7,793 nt of DNA from G020354785 sp964580815 (GTDB lineage: Bacteria > Bacteroidota > Bacteroidia > Bacteroidales > UBA10428): the NCBI GenBank assembly GCA_964580815.1, contig CAZOLY010000161.1:1-7793 (forward strand), in the 5' to 3' direction. The position numbers were made by a program, and so were the translations under genes. Under the pieces are notes generated by a model, which was not told the origin of the DNA, made no database searches, and was given only the letters and a program-made list of their open reading frames with translations. Of this stretch, positions 7,320 through 7,793 are shown one piece after another (position 1 is the first letter of the stretch; each line of letters begins with the position of its first letter).

Positions 7320-7793
7320 TTATTTACTTCTGGTTGCTTCCAGTATTGCCGAAGCGCCTGTCTCACCCCTGAATATTTTTGTCAACCTGAAGTCCCTGTT
7401 ATAAATGAAGGTTGTTGGCAACAGAATAACTCCATACACAGATCTAATACACTGGTAATCTGCATATAATACTTCTATCTGCGGATATTTATGTAATGCA
7501 TAACGTTCAGAAATATCATTTAGAATTTTAAACGGCTGGCTGGAAACCAGATAAATATTTACATTAATAAATGAATCGGCTTTCTGAATAATACTCTCAA
7601 TCTCATAGTCACAATGATCGCAATCGGGACTGAAAAATATTAATACATATGAGCCACTCTTTTTCATTCCTTTTAAGCTGGCCTGTGTTTCATTTAATGT
7701 ATACAAACAGTGAAAGGGTAATACTTCTCTTTTTTTAATGACCTCATTTTTATCTTTAATACCTGAATAGATCTTATAAGAAATGTAACCCAC
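7320..7793 (-). CDS. Thioredoxin-fold protein with CDHC motif, 5' end beyond window
   Basis: The visible part is 157 codons ending in TAA at 7322-7320. The frame is still open at the right edge: the first visible codon is GTG, which may be an internal valine rather than the start. The opening residues (GYISYKIYSG, then a charged stretch) look like the end of a membrane anchor or signal segment followed by periplasmic protein, an inference from composition. The thioredoxin-like core has SYVLIFFSPDCDHC, with the redox cysteines at visible codons 58 and 61. LLPTTFIYN is the expected cis-proline loop, followed by a GETGA-containing C-terminal helix region. Unlike the two lipoproteins elsewhere in the window, its CxxC is intact, so it could form, reduce or shuffle disulfides. 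It sits 38 bp upstream of the C39 transporter, suggesting a role in handling the exported peptide. No precise substrate can be named. Confidence 0.82.
   Translation of the reverse strand: MGYISYKIYSGIKDKNEVIKKREVLPFHCLYTLNETQASLKGMKKSGSYVLIFFSPDCDHCDYEIESIIQKADSFINVNIYLVSSQPFKILNDISERYALHKYPQIEVLYADYQCIRSVYGVILLPTTFIYNRDFRLTKIFRGETGASAILEATRSK

Overview
The window looks like chromosomal DNA of a Bacteroidota bacterium. This is inferred from five things: low-GC, AT-rich spacers; the absence of clear Shine-Dalgarno sequences; a TAnnTTTG-type promoter element; lipoproteins that pair a DUF4369-like domain with a TlpA-like thioredoxin fold; and a Bacteroidota-type glycogen debranching enzyme. No RNA gene, CRISPR array, insertion sequence or phage gene was seen.

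Layout from left to right. (1) 1-1778, minus strand: a glycogen debranching enzyme whose 3' end lies beyond the left edge; 592 codons are visible. (2) 1779-2016: a very AT-rich divergent spacer with a promoter candidate for the rightward genes and an 11-bp direct repeat. (3) 2017-5092, plus strand: a compact unit of three genes. The first two are tandem paralogous lipoproteins, DUF4369-like plus thioredoxin fold, overlapping by 44 bp. The third is an LpxH-type UDP-2,3-diacylglucosamine hydrolase that starts at TTG 12 bp later. (4) 5116-7793, minus strand, convergent with (3) across 23 bp: a thioredoxin-fold protein with an intact CDHC motif, cut by the right edge, followed by a C39-peptidase ABC transporter that also starts at TTG.

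How the genes may work together. The right-hand pair looks like the distal end of a peptide maturation and export operon. The transporter would cut a leader off a precursor peptide and export it, and the thioredoxin-like protein may handle disulfides. The precursor and any membrane-fusion partner are not in the window. The central unit concerns the envelope: LpxH makes lipid X for lipid A, and the two lipoproteins probably sit in the periplasm. The debranching enzyme belongs to storage-glucan turnover and is probably regulated separately.

The most unusual observation is that both tandem lipoproteins have lost both thioredoxin cysteines at the same sites. The motif reads N-x-x-S in each, while the rest of the fold is kept. 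This suggests a pair of non-redox thioredoxin-fold lipoproteins of unknown role. A second point is an Asn at the position of the catalytic-triad Asp in the C39 peptidase domain.
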